NCBI GenBank assembly: GCA_026260175.1
Contig: JAKCWW010000556.1
Location: forward strand, 35,428-99,427
Reading direction: 5' to 3'
Length of the DNA stretch: 64,000 nucleotides
Origin: Reticulitermes lucifugus
Taxonomy: Eukaryota > Arthropoda > Insecta > Blattodea > Rhinotermitidae
Translations under genes and position numbers: made by a program
Notes under the pieces: model-generated
Seen by the model: the letters and a program-made list of their open reading frames with translations, nothing else
What the model was told of the DNA's origin: nothing
The model's database searches: none
Part shown: in pieces, positions 25,440 through 38,249 of the stretch
Numbering within the stretch: the first letter of the stretch is position 1
Layout: each line of letters begins with the position of its first letter

Positions 25440-25745
25440 ATCTCTAAAGACATTGTTGGACAAGTAGTCCCAGACATTTTGAAGACCACCATGCCTTCAT
25501 CTCCAGGGAAAAGCACTGCACTGTAGGAAAACAGTGTTTTGTCCAGGTGAGGTTGATGCAGGTAGTGGATTGCAAGACAGGGCAGCAGGCCAACAGGGAT
25601 GGTGGTGGGTAGGTGACACTGAAGATGAATGCAATATGACACTCCAAAACACTGTGAACAATACTCACCAAACAATACAGCTTCACTTCCTTGAAGACTG
25701 ATATCTTCTTCAACGCCCGTGAGAACCTAAAATCTTACTGGAACT
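25440..25745. repeat. Possible diverged R1-type repeat
   Basis: Starts with CCCAGACATTTTGAAG and ends with CCCGTGAGAACCTAAAATCT, recalling the R1 centre and R1 tail; the middle is unrelated. Confidence 0.35.
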
Positions 25746-26887
25746 GATCACATCAAAGCAGTACAGAATAAGTCGGATGAAAAGACAGAAGATACTGTGG
25801 AGCTGTAAGCCCACCGCGTAAACAGGTACTTCAGGTACAAACATAAAATTTCGCAAATTGTGAAGACAAGACAGTACGGAAGCGACAATTGAAGCTCTAC
25901 TAAATATGCAGCTCAAAATCAATCTGGACATTCTTGACACTTTGCAGAACAGACACATCTCTTGTCCCTGCCAGGAGTCAAACCTTGGAATGTTCGGTCT
26001 GCAGGCTTGTCACGATGCTATGCTACTGGCTCCCCTCATGATATACTGTGGTGATAAAACAGGATCTAAAGCTTTACGTAAGACTAACAAATACATTAAT
26101 TGAGGTTAGTTACGTAGCACCTTCCAGGTTAAGATAAGAAAACTGTTATAACATAATAAAGAGGAATATGTAACTGACAATTTCTTTGGGGCATTAATTG
26201 AAATGAGAGACAAACAAGAATTAAGATAGTGTTCTATCTTTATTTGATGCGTATGTTCAAGCAAACAAATTCTACAACACAGTTTAAAGGAATAATCAAA
26301 TACTACTATACCAGACATTGCAAGAGACAACACAAACTGAATGGATCATCAATCAAAGTATATTTTAAAATGTGACACATTAATAGCAAAAACTATAAAC
26401 AAGACAGAATGCTGAAACTATGTACCTTTTGCACTAATATTACAACTCAAAATGGCCAAGGCAAAATATTCATAACAATTCTCATTGTGGAATGTACTGC
26501 AAATGTATTCTGCAACATTTTTATACCAATTTACGAACATATTTTACCTGCTTTATAACAATATAATCACATTACACAATACTGATAATTTCAATGACAG
26601 TTATAGTCGGCATTTAGAACATACAGCATGAAAGAGTGTAATTTTGCCAAGTTTAATATAGAGGTTTTGTGCCTACTTCTTGACCAAGAAAACAAACAGC
26701 ACTGCACATATATGCACATTAATGATACGACATTACCTGCGGGCAAAGAGAGAAAATCTTCATTCATTCTTCTACGTTTCTAAAGTACCACTGTACTTTC
26801 AATAATATATTCAATGTAGGTTTCGGGGTTTTTACTGCGGTTACTGATCAAATGACTGCACCATTTGGCGTGTTGAATGTACTGACA

Positions 26888-27235
26888 TTTCAGAGGATCA
26901 TACTGTCTCCATCATCAGGGTGACTATCTGCTAAAGGTGGATGCTGCAGTAATGGGAAGAAATGTGTTAGTTGTGTAGGAAGGTTTGAGGGAATCCTGGC
27001 CAATCAGAGTTGAGGAGCAGGGAGGAGAGGATAGGGCTTGTACAGAGCCATTGCAGTTATTAAGAGTTCTAATGATGGTCCTCTTAGGGGCCAACAGTGA
27101 GATACGAACAGGTGACCATATGCAAGTGATAAAGTGGAGGCAGAACAATGCTCTGAAATATGGGAACAAACTTTTGCTACATGGTGTGAAAACCTTAAGA
27201 TCACCTGAACAAGAATCACTGTGAAAACCTGAAAA
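26888..27235. repeat. Dispersed repeat (family R2)
   Basis: ATCATACTGTCTCCATCATC and the following 50 bases align with 40186-40265. It also resembles the arm at 41100-41131. Confidence 0.55.
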
Positions 27236-27822
27236 CCTAGACCTTCAGCACGATACACAAAATGTGCTCCATTTCTGCCTTCTGCTCCAAGGTCATTGCT
27301 TCCTTTAATGCATATAAACTATATACTGAAAGCCAGGAATCTTTGTGGGTAGGGACCAGGACCAAGCTGGAGAGGGTGAGGTTCAGAACACACCTTCCTG
27401 CATTTACCCTATCATACTGCACTCCACAATCAAATACTAATTTTCTGATGTGACTCAATTAAATGTACAGGAACTTCTTAACAGACTTCCAGACATAAAA
27501 GTGAACTTAATGATAATGTGAACACGGTCAAAACTAGACACTGTAGGAACTATTAATATTTCAATTCAGATACAAAAATTTGACAAAATTACCCTATTAT
27601 CTATCTGAACGCACAAACTTTGTCATTTCTGCCTTGCAGAAACTCGATGGGAGTTAAAATGACTTGTTACAACTTCAAACATGTATAACAAACAACACAA
27701 GATTAATATTATATTACACAACATTTTAAATAAGTGCAATGCAGAACTGTCAATAAGTCACCAAAGCAGTTACAACAATTCTGTACAGCCTGTACAATGA
27801 CCAACCTTCTCATTTCTGCTCT

Positions 27823-29428
27823 TTATCGATTGTGTATCTGCATATGCTTAGTCATATCATTCTTCTGGGCAAAACACCTACCACAAATTTGGCATGCATA
27901 AGGTTTCTCCCCTGTGTGTGTTCGAATATGGACTATAAGGTGTGGACGGCGACGAAAACGTTTTTCACAGTATGGGCACGGATAAGGACGCATATCTGTG
28001 TGTACGCGTTCATGAATACGGTGCTGCTGTTGTGTTCGGAAAGTCTTGCCACAGGTGTCACACTGAAAAGGTTTTTCACCTGTGTGAATGCGCATGTGAT
28101 TGTCTTTTGTGGCTTTGGCCGTGAAACTCTGATGGCATATTTCACAAGTGAAGTCCTTGGCCCCATCATGAACAACACGGATGTGCCTCGTCAGGGCTCC
28201 AGACTGTGCAAAGCGTTTCTCACATACATGACACTCAAAATTACGTTCCCCAGTATGACTTATCTGGTGTGCCATCAACAGACTAGGCGTTGGCCAGTCT
28301 TTACCACAGTAATGACACTTGAACAATCCTGCTGGCCTTCTCCTAAAGTGTGGCTGTATCAATGATTTATGGTTCACGGCATGTGTCAAGACATGGCGAT
28401 TTAGATGCGACTTCCTTTTGTAGGTCGCTCCGCAAACAGAACACGAGAAGGGTCGCTCATTTGTGTGGCTAATCATATGATCTAGCAAGTCCTTTTCATT
28501 TATAACCAATTTATCACAAGTGTTGCATGAAAAAAATGTACCATGAGTTAGCATATGTTCCTTGATTTCAGCCTTTGTAAGAAACTTCTCTCCACAAACA
28601 TCGCATTTCTGCTTCCGTCTAGCTCTCCCAAAATGAGCTCTCAAATGATCTTTCAAACTAGGTTTCAACTTATACATTTTGCCACAGATTGAGCACATGT
28701 ACCTCTCATTATTGCCCTTTGTTAATGGATGGGATATCTCAGATGCCGTACCTTTGTTCAGCGTGTGTGTACAATGATGCATGTGCTGTTTTAATGACGA
28801 CGACAGCATGAAACTTGTTCCACAATGCTTGCAATAAAATGGAGAAAACCCAGTGTGCATTCTAAGGTGAGTCAAGGAGACAGCATCAGTTCGGAAATAC
28901 TTCAAACACCGCTTACACTGCAATGGCTGGTTAATCAATATACGTTTGGCATGACACTTGCCACCAACTATTGCACATTTCAAAATACATGTCTTAGGGG
29001 CCCTAACCAGACCCGTTACCGAAGCCCTATATAATTTTAAAACAGGCTCGTGCTCCAATTCCCTTCTGTTTACACCACATTCTTTTCTCTTAGTCTGAAT
29101 ATAATCATGCTCAGTTAACAACCTTGCATTTGTGTTCCATTCTATATGATGCTGGCTTGCTGATTCCTCTCCCAATACATAATCTGGAGCATCAACAGAT
29201 GCAGCTTTTGTGACTTGTACATCATTTTCAAGCTCCTTCACATCACATAAATAGTATTCCTCATCATCATCATCAGTCTTTATCCAAATTGAGTACAACT
29301 GTTCATTTGCTCTTTCAGATTTAACAGGACTGTCAACTTGCAAAGAATGTAAAATGTCTGAGTTACCAAAGGCTTGCAACGTGGATGGTGCTGCTTGTTT
29401 GAAGTCAGTTTTTCCAAATCCATGTGAC
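27823..29428 (-). CDS. Alternative 3' exon F: 12 C2H2 zinc fingers
   Basis: First of the six terminal exons in transcription order. Acceptor GTGTTGCAG|G, then 534 codons to the stop. About 170 residues without fingers, including an acidic DDDDEEYY stretch, precede 12 C2H2 fingers. The last six (LFKCHYCGKDW to MQIHNR) align with fingers 1-6 of the other exons, including the odd H-x4-H second finger with a DGAKD linker and the non-TGEKP linker VHTDMRP after finger 4. The six upstream fingers are particular to this exon, and one linker is long (HAVNHKSLIQPHFRRRPAG). The seventh finger seen in exons A-D is missing. The finger arrays are expected to bind DNA in the nucleus. Confidence 0.88.
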
Positions 29429-29769
29429 CTGCAACACAAAGTGTGCAGAATGATTACTGAGGTCACTGCACCTTGTGCATGCCCTGGATCATTCAACTTT
29501 GGATCCTGCAGTACCTCCACTCACATAACAGTTTCTCAGTCTCCAACAATTAGCTACGCACTTCAACTATCGTGACACAAACATGAGGCTTTGCCAGCGA
29601 ATCCTGAAAACCCCCCAACAAAATGCTTTGTGTGGACAACTGTCACACCACCATACAAAACCAGTGTTTGGAATACTCAAAAACTATCAGCTACCACTCA
29701 GACCAAAATCTTCCATCCGCCTGTATGCTATCTAAGAATATATACTTTAAATATAAAGAACTATAATTT

Positions 29770-30060
29770 TGCCTGTTGTTTTACACAGAAGTGAAACTTG
29801 GTCTCTTACATTGTGTGAAGACCACAGGTTGTGGGTGCTCGAAAGCAGAGTGCTGAATAAGACATTTGGAGCTAAGAGGAGACAGTAACAGGAGACTGAA
29901 GAAAACTGCATAATGAGGAGCTTCGTAATTTGTACTCATGACAAAATATTCAAAATAAAGGTTGATTATATGGTTGAAGCATGTGGCATGTGTGGGGGAG
30001 AAGCAAAATGCATATGGGGGTTTGGCAGGGATACACGAACAAAACACACCACTTTGAAAA
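29770..30060 (+). mobile_element. LINE C-terminal remnant
   Basis: Frames read LPVVLHRSETWSLTLCEDHR and then RKLHNEELRNLYS; same family as 3.8 and 16.6 kb. Confidence 0.65.
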
Positions 30061-30714
30061 CCTTACTGTGGATGAGAGGATAATACTGAAACGTATCTTA
30101 CAGAAGTAAGACAGGATGGCAAGTGCTGGATTCATCTGGCTTAGGATAGGGACACATGGCAGGCTGTTGTGTACAAGATAATGAACTTTGTGTTCCACAA
30201 AATGTGAGGGATCTTCACAAGCTGACAATATTAGCTAATCAAGAATGGCTCTGCTCCATGGAATTAGTTGGCACTTGCTTTCAACTCTTTCTTCAGCACA
30301 CAAACGTAGTAATTACTAAAAGATATGCCTTAAATGTCACACCATGCATTCCAAGATAAACATAATAATACCTGACAGAAAACTTTGCTGTAATAAAGCA
30401 AATAAACTGGTATGTAGAAACTAGGAACACATCTAAGAATCTATGGAAGTATGGGACACATTTTATAAATGCCTCCGGAGGATCCGAGTTCTGCCATCAC
30501 ATATATCACATGTATTATACATGTGTTACAGAATTTAAAATGTGTTGGAATGAATTTCCCACATAGATCACTACAAATATTATCCAATTCTAATGCAGCT
30601 CATTTAAAAAATTGTTACATACAGGACAAAGCTATTAACATCTTTTTACTGCCACAAGAAACTTACTTCTCCATGTCAGATGTATAAGGCCATATATTAA
30701 ACATTACTGTGGTT

Positions 30715-31130
30715 AGATATACAAGGTGCTATCAGAAAGTAAATGCCTCCTATTGTTTATTTACAGCTATTTACAATTTGGCCATGTGAAAATTTCACAG
30801 AACTACACTACAACACTGCTGAAGGCACAGTTACTTTTCAATGTAGTCTCCATCTTTGTCAACAGTCTTCTTCCACCTTAGAACTAGAGCACGTATTTCC
30901 ACCCAGTACAAGTTGCTTCCCTCCTGTGTAGCCACCGTTGCACAGTGTTCTGCCATGCCCCAATAATGGTGTCCTTGCAGGCTTTTTTCCCCCCCAACGG
31001 ACCAAACAGGTGATGTGAGGTCAGGACTGTAGAGTGGATGCAGCAACATTATCCATCTAAAACTTGTGATGGCCTCCGTGAAGCACACACTTGTGTACGA
31101 CCTAACGTTGTCACGGGAGAGCAACGCCCT
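30715..31130 (-). mobile_element. mariner transposase C-terminal remnant
   Basis: The minus strand reads DNVRSYTSVCFTEAITSFRW, then HPLYSPDLTSP and a DGDYIEK tail. This gives the catalytic-region blocks of mariner transposase with a degenerate middle. A terminus-like AGGTGCTATCAGAAAGTAAA lies at about 30724. Confidence 0.8.
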
Positions 31131-31143
31131 AGACGTTTTTCTT

Positions 31144-31305
31144 CAGCAATGAACACGATGAATGCAAGCACTAAAAACTTTGTAGTGTTTCAACATGATG
31201 GTCAGAATTCACTGATTTCCCCCTACAGCAATAAACTTGATGAATACAAGCATTCAAGACTTCTTAGTATTTCAATATGGTGGTCAGAGTTCACTGTTTC
31301 TCCCT
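31144..31305 (+). repeat. Diverged 81-base tandem duplication
   Basis: Two units starting CAGCAATGAACACGATG and CAGCAATAAACTTGATG. Confidence 0.65.
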
Positions 31306-31900
31306 AGGCAAGAACTTCATAAGAATAAGATCTTTCCCATCCCAAAAACCGTAACCATGATTTTTCCAGCTGCAATCTCCATCATTAATCCATTTGTGAG
31401 ATAAATGCTCTGGTAGTATCAACAGCTATATTGTTAAAAAATCTTCAAAGACCTTTTGTCTTGCAAGTTGAATCCTCCAACACAGTAACAATGAGGTTGA
31501 TGTAACAATTTAAGTGAATGCCTCTATAAATGTCTATTCAACGTGTCATAACATACCATGGCTATAGCTGTCCTGTGTACAATAAACCGAAGTAACTGGT
31601 TCATGAACACACACGACTGCAACAAATGTATCTGTCAAACATTTGGACAGCCCACAACCCTTTAGCAAACATTAATTAATTATTACGCCTGTACCATACC
31701 CATTCCTCAGAATTCTCAACAGCACTTCTGATGCATTTCAGTAACAACTTTACCCCATTTCCCGCATGCACGCATGTGCAAGCACACAAGAAATACCCAT
31801 GTTGTAGTTCAACACATTTCCAAGCCACAAGCTCTCAAATTAATGTCCATCTTCCTTCTGCTCCATGGCTGTATGTAAGTTCAGTTATTGATGTCTAATT

Positions 31901-32298
31901 CAGGGGTCTCAAACTCAAGATACACATGGGCCAAAGAAATAATTGTGAAAATTAAAGAGGGGACTATGTCATTTTAAACAACAAACAGGTTACGTATTTT
32001 GTTTAAAATTACACTATTAATGACATTTGAAACTTTTGATAACAAAACTAAAATACTGTATATTACAGTTACCGAATTTTAAACTTCACTTTACTGTCAT
32101 GCTGTACTTTAAGAATGACAGATAGCATACCTCTGTCAGTCATTATGGCCCATGACAAANAAAAAAAAAAAAAAAAGACACTTGTTAGTTCTTTAAATCA
32201 AAACAATCTTCACCCTGAGCCACACAAAATTCTGTAATTAGAATACGACTAGGAATAAGACAAACAGCTGTGCTGCATGTGGTCCATGGAGACCCCTG
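31901..32298. mobile_element. hAT-like MITE with 8-base target duplication
   Basis: Ends CAGGGGTCTC and GAGACCCCTG are perfect inverted repeats. Flanks GTCTAATT and GTCTAGTT match at 7 of 8 positions, as expected for hAT insertion. The interior aligns with 41728-42088 (GGGCCAAAGAAATAATT in both). Position 32160 is an undetermined base beside an A run. Confidence 0.8.
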
Positions 32299-32326
32299 GT
32301 CTAGTTCATATTGCTGCATCTACATA

Positions 32327-32486
32327 CAGTAGAACCCGGATAAGAAATCCCCGCATAAGAAGTTTTCCCCTGTAAGAAGTCTGATTTTTAAAGTCCCGAA
32401 ATCCTATTGCTTTTAATAAGCTTCCATCTTAAAAAGTCTTCCCATTTAAGGAGTCCCTTGAAAGACTTCTTAACAGGGTTCTACTG
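32327..32486. mobile_element. Tigger/pogo-like MITE
   Basis: CAGTAGAACCCGGATAAG at the left and CTTAACAGGGTTCTACTG at the right are inverted, with TA on both sides. The ends are typical of pogo/Tigger. It is 160 bases, non-coding. Confidence 0.85.
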
Positions 32487-32774
32487 TAACTGGAAGATTC
32501 AGAGTGGCAGGCTAGAACTTGTGTGTTCAAATAATGTAATGCTCATCAAGAGGTGTTAAGAGCAGAGACAAGATGCAGTGAAGTTCCATTTAATTTGCAC
32601 CTGACTGTATGAAACAAACCTCACCTAAGCTACCATATGATCAGAATCATGGTGACTGTGAAAATATATAAATCACCATCATATAATGTAAAACAAATTC
32701 CAAGTTGCTCAAACTACATGGTGACACCAAAACATTTCCTGAACATTACGCCATTACACTATACATGATAAAGC

Positions 32775-32925
32775 GGTGTCTTGGATGTTACGCTGCGCTG
32801 CTGGGTACAATATTTAGAATCCTGTCACTAAAATAAGAACTGGCATATAACAATTTCCCAACAACACACATCATCACATTAAGAAAACTTAAATCTTGAG
32901 CAACAATGCTGTGAGAACCACCCAT
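32775..32925. repeat. R1-family foldback repeat
   Basis: Starts GTCTTGGATGTTACGCTG and ends with the R1 tail CTTGAGCAACAATGCTGTGA. Confidence 0.6.
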
Positions 32926-35449
32926 GTCATATGATACAGAGCCTACATAACAGCATGCACACTTAAAATGCTTGGACAAGGTGTGGCTATTATATTCCTG
33001 GAATGATTTCATTGTGAAGTCTTATCACAGATAATTAGACTTCACAGTGCAAAAATCTGGTCAGTGCATGTTTCAACCGGCACTAGCTGCAGTTTCAACA
33101 GTGTAGCAACAGATGCATCACAGCTGTGGCAAATATAGGTGTGTGTAACCTTACATCAAAAAACAAATGATCAGAATTCACAGCAAAGAATGAATATTAC
33201 ATGGTGTGTGAAATTTGGAAAGAGTGTAAGTGGAACATGTGGAATGCTCTCTGACGCACATCACACAGAAGTTGTGAAAAAAAAACCTTGTGTTGTATAG
33301 AATGCATACACGGTACTATGGCTGTCAAGAGAATGTGGAGACACTAAAAGCAGCATTCATCCAAAACACAAATCAAACAAAGCACACCTTGTTACTTCAG
33401 ATGAGGCCAGTCAACCAGGCTTATTATGTAGCAATATTTAAGGCTACAAAAAGTTGTGGGTATAAAAAATCCTGAATTTTTGTCCAGCAACTGATTCCTC
33501 CAGTAAGGCAACATTTCAGCTCACTAAGCACTGGGAGATCAATGTTCTAAAAAAATGTGACAGCAGTGCTGGAAACTATTCTGGAATAGTTCCACCAACA
33601 TTTCCAACAGTGGCAGCAACGCTGGGCCGCACGTACAGCTGCCCAGGAGGACTACTTTGCGGGTGACCACCTTCAATTAAGCTGCAAGTATATTAGCAGC
33701 CATTCCCCATACTTCCATGAACTACAAGATGAAAAATGTGTGTGAGAGAGACACACACTCAACAGTTTGCAGCATGCAGTACTAACTGCACTTACAAGCC
33801 TCTTACACTAATAAACACAGAAGTTATTCTGAAGACTGCCTAATGAAAATGTGTCCTCCGAGCTCCTCCATATCAGAGTTGTGAATTCCAAGTACACATT
33901 AGCAGAATTCCATTAATTCTAATTTCTTGCACTCAATGTCACAGTTCATCTACTTACACAATATATCCACTATACTGGGACTGGTTCTCTAAACTAAACA
34001 ACACAGGAACAATAAACTCAATCTCCTTTCCTCTCACATTTATGGTACTTCCATTTAAACCATGCACTTCCAAGTTCAGTAATTAATTTTTCTCAACAGC
34101 TTCTTTAACAAATTACAGCACAGCTGTCAACAGAATGTAAACAGATTCCTCCCAGTTTCCCAAAACCATAACCATTTACAGTTTTAAAAACAGTTACATT
34201 AATTCTTGAAATAGGCATTAAAACAAAATTATACTTACCGGCTTTCTCAAACATTATGTTTGTATTACATTACTGTAGCCACCAAAAGGAGCATCCCAAC
34301 GCAAACACATCTCACTATGTAGCACTATATATCACAATGCAAATGACTGTTCGATACAGCAACAATCAAAATTAATTTCCTGCCGACAGCACGTCTCACC
34401 AAGAAGTCGAATGATGGTGCAATGTGAAATAATTTCATTTGACATTCAACAGCTTCCTAATGACGACATAGTACGTCCATTTGTGGCTGAAAGTCTCTAT
34501 CTGGCCTATCTAGGTCTAAGGTTAAATTTGTGCTATGACACACTGCACTTCTGCAAAACACTCACTTGTTTTTAACAAAAAACGCTCTCTATAACAGTTC
34601 ATTTTGGTTTGACTGAATTGTATGCACTATCCATACTGGTTCCTATCTTAATTCATCCATCACTATCCTACTTCAATGTGGGATCAAGTACGTATTTCCC
34701 AAGCAATCTACAGCTGGGCCAAAATATTGCACATATCTGCAAGTGACAGAACAGCAAATCATTTTCAGCACTTCCCCAAATTCAACCAATGCTATAAATG
34801 TACACAACACAATCTGCTGGGCCTTCTTTTCAGTATGCAATTGGTTCACAGACTGCAGCAAAGGTTCAATTCAGGTAGCGTGCATGTTCTGATACTCACA
34901 AAGTACACCACTGTTAATTCAATGCCACTGTATACACTTAATATTAAATAAAATACGTTTATACTTGGCAGCCAACTAAATGCATTACATGTGGCATTCA
35001 ACCAAAAGGGGCTTGAACAAGTATACTATCCAACTACACAAAATGCAATGGTAATGCACAGATAGTTTCTGACAAAACATATCCACATAATGAATAAACG
35101 AAGACAACTGCGGCTTTACAAACTGTGCGTAATTCCACACATAAATCTGAATGCCTTTATCAGTACCACATTAAAGAAGTCAATGATGTATGAAAACTAT
35201 CCATACACTCCACTGCCCTTACAGGTTGCACATTTGGCTGTCTACCCAGTATTCCAAAAAACACATCACACCCATCATCACAAATATACACATATAATTT
35301 AAATTTCAGCACAAATGAAAACAACTTTTATGTTCATTTACACTTCCTGGGAAACATATCAGGCCACAACATTACAATCAGCTGTCAGCACTTATGAATG
35401 AATGGAATTCAAATCATAATACAAATTTTACATGATGCAGTTTCTCAGT
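32926..35449. other. Intronic stretch, nothing recognised
   Basis: No gene or clear repeat identified over 2.5 kb; AT-rich. Confidence 0.35.
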
Positions 35450-35625
35450 TCTTCCCAGGTCTTCTGGAATCTGACGCCATGTCATTGGGTGAATGGTTGC
35501 TGATGTCTGGAAGGCACTACAACCCTTCAAAATGTCAGGAACCACTCCCCGATAACACAGAGTCACATCCCTCAAAGACTTGACTCGTCAGCAACACTGC
35601 TGTGAGAACCTCAAATCTTGCAAGA
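35450..35625. repeat. R1-family foldback repeat
   Basis: GTCTTCTGGAATCTGACGCC opens it, GTCACATCCCTCAAAGACTT closes the palindrome, and the tail CTGTGAGAACCTCAAATCTT follows. One of the clearest copies. Confidence 0.8.
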
Positions 35626-36054
35626 TACGGTATTACTAGTACAAAGTAATTATATCATGCAATAACAAAAATGACAAAGGATAATTTCTGCAACATGTAT
35701 CTGGTTCCATGTGTGACATTTGGTCTACATGCACAATAATCTCTTAACACAATTGTGTGCTTTTGATAAACACAAATGCACCATCTCACCATATCAGTGT
35801 AAATAATTCTGATAAAATTCCACATTCTGAAGTATCAAATTTCATACCAAAAATGGTACTGTGTGCTTACTATAAGTGCCACTTCAGTTCCAAGTGTAAA
35901 TGAAACATTCAATAAATTAAAACATGTTCTGATGACCCAAACCAGAAATGAAAGACAATGGACCAACTGATGCACTTTCTAGATCTCTCGCCTGGCATTA
36001 ACGGAAAGCAATTCACCACTGCAAAACAGTGTCTGGGTAGAAGTAATTTCACAT

Positions 36055-36240
36055 AATGTTCAATACCTTCCTAACAATACCTCAGTACGCTGCAGAAGAC
36101 AGAAAGCTAGTCAATACTACATCAAATCTACAGCAGGCACTACAGGTGTGTTCAAGACCTTCCTAACAACACCCCAGTAAGCTGCAGAAGACAGTAAGCT
36201 AGTCAATACTACATCAATCTTACAGGGCGCAGTACAGCTG
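36055..36240 (+). repeat. 92-base tandem duplication
   Basis: Two units share CCTTCCTAACAA and GCTAGTCAATACTACATCAA at a spacing of 92 bases. Confidence 0.8.
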
Positions 36241-36244
36241 TGCT

Positions 36245-38240
36245 CCTTGACAACTTCCCATTACCAAATCCCTTAGTCACTATAATTGCCAAACAATTCA
36301 ACTTACACAGCAAGATTATATCTTGCAATATGAAATTCAAGTGCATTAGGACACTCACAGTTTGCAAATCGTGTGGACTCCCAAACTTACAAACAGTTTA
36401 GGTTCATGAACCCTGTTCATAAAGCAATCTGTCTGTACATCATAGCAGAGGTAGTTCCACACATGAGATTAGGTCAAAACACATCCCTGCCCATACAAAA
36501 ACTACAGTTATGTTCCACACATAACAAATCATGTAAATGCTTGTAAATGCTGTATACAATTCAATGTTACACAATATAAATGCCATGGCATCATGTGCTC
36601 CCCTTTGCAAGTGCAGATATTCATAGGTCTGGGACTTCCTGTATAGAAATAATGTTTCACCACCCATCAGTTATGTTTCTTTACAATCTAAAAGTACATT
36701 TTGTAGCTTTTCAGGAATGCAATTTTCTATCATTCTCCTTTCTTCACTTCCAGTTTTCACTTATGCAAAGAGAAGCATAGAAAACAACATGTTCTAGGTT
36801 TAGAATTATGGTATATACCTACAGAAATTATGTATGATACACGACGGAAATTCATATCGGGAGTGTGTTTAACAATTTACCAAGTTCAAATTTGTATAAG
36901 TAGTTCTAATTTCTCCCAAGGGGTTCAATGCAAATGAAGGCAGACTACAATAACCATACGGGTACTAGCAGAAGTGAAATTAAGTGATAGAGAGAAGCAT
37001 GTGCAAGTCATTTTACTACATCTGACACAAGCACAGAACCAACCTGTTTACATTAAACTCCTCTACATGTAACGATCACTTATGTCAAAGACAGCATAGC
37101 TGTAAGTTGCACAATGTCATAAATGCAAAATGGCCTGCACTATATCACACTAACCACCACTGACTTCCCTACCTGCAGGACAGCAGACCATTAAAATTGT
37201 ATGAGAACAATCGAAGAAATGAAAACAGCATAACACCAACAAAAAGTCTGTCTTGGTAACTGACGCACAACGTTACAAACCACACTACTACTAAACATAA
37301 AAGGAGAAAAGCAACTTCAATTCAGTCACCCACGAACACAGAACTACATTTTATAACCTGGCTTATATCAACCTTGCAGCATTACGTCTGCAAGTGTATT
37401 ATTAACAAGTACTGACATGACATGCATCAGTCTATCATCCACCCAGTGCTCTAAATACCAGGATATCCACATGGAAGACTGCTTTACATCTTGCACTACT
37501 GACCACCTGAGGAACACTATAAAATAAACACAATGCAGATTTAATACTTATCCTGAGACCAATTGGGAGACACAAAAGAGACAGTCCTGACCACTTTACA
37601 ACCTATAACATGCGAATTATATGCGATTGTCAACGTAAAGTTCAGACGTAGGTACCATATGGACACCCAACCACACTGTACAAGGCATGGATTTGGAAAA
37701 CTTGATGTGGATTCATGCTATATGAGAACCTCAAGAGAGGATTCTGATGTGCAATGGACTGGCTAAGGACAAGCCTAGTCGCACTTCCGCTTTAACAGTG
37801 AATGTTAAAATTCTCTAACAGGGAAAATGAGCAGTTATTAAATGTACTTCTCATAACTTCACCATTTTCCTCTCCAGTCCTACAAGCCCAACTCAGGCCT
37901 TGACAGCCTCAACTACGATCCTCCTCTGCTTCCTAATCTACTGTTTTAGTCTTTCAGCCCTTGATATATCTTACTGCTTATACACACCTCTGCAAATAAT
38001 GAGAAATTGCAGTGATGGAAGAAAAATGTTTTCAAAAGACCCACCTCATGATTCAACACGTGAGTGAACTTTCAAAATTATCACTCAGTAATTTCATAAG
38101 CACTTTATGTGGACAGAAATTAATCAACCCTAAGTAATATGAATTCCATACTGCAAAATCTCAAGAAATCATTTTTACACTTACTAGCAGCAACCAAGAA
38201 GAATGAAAACAAAAAGTAAAACAAAGTAAAAGGAAGTATA
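36245..38240. other. Intronic stretch, nothing recognised
   Basis: No gene or clear repeat identified. Confidence 0.35.
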
Positions 38241-38249
38241 TATATATAT

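Noticed and set aside
26880-26930. Further hammerhead candidate (CTGATGA...GAAA on the minus strand)
   Set aside because: Helix II and III can be sketched but helix I does not pair, so I do not count it.
27832-28365. 177-residue plus-strand protein
   Set aside because: Antisense shadow of zinc-finger exon F; composition follows the His/Cys codons of the other strand.
1746-29520. Six independent intronless zinc-finger genes each starting at their own ATG
   Set aside because: The apparent N-terminal residues upstream of each acceptor are translated intron (they include the TCTTGCAG acceptor itself), while the phase at all six acceptors fits the common donor exactly. Exon E also stays open above its first ATG.
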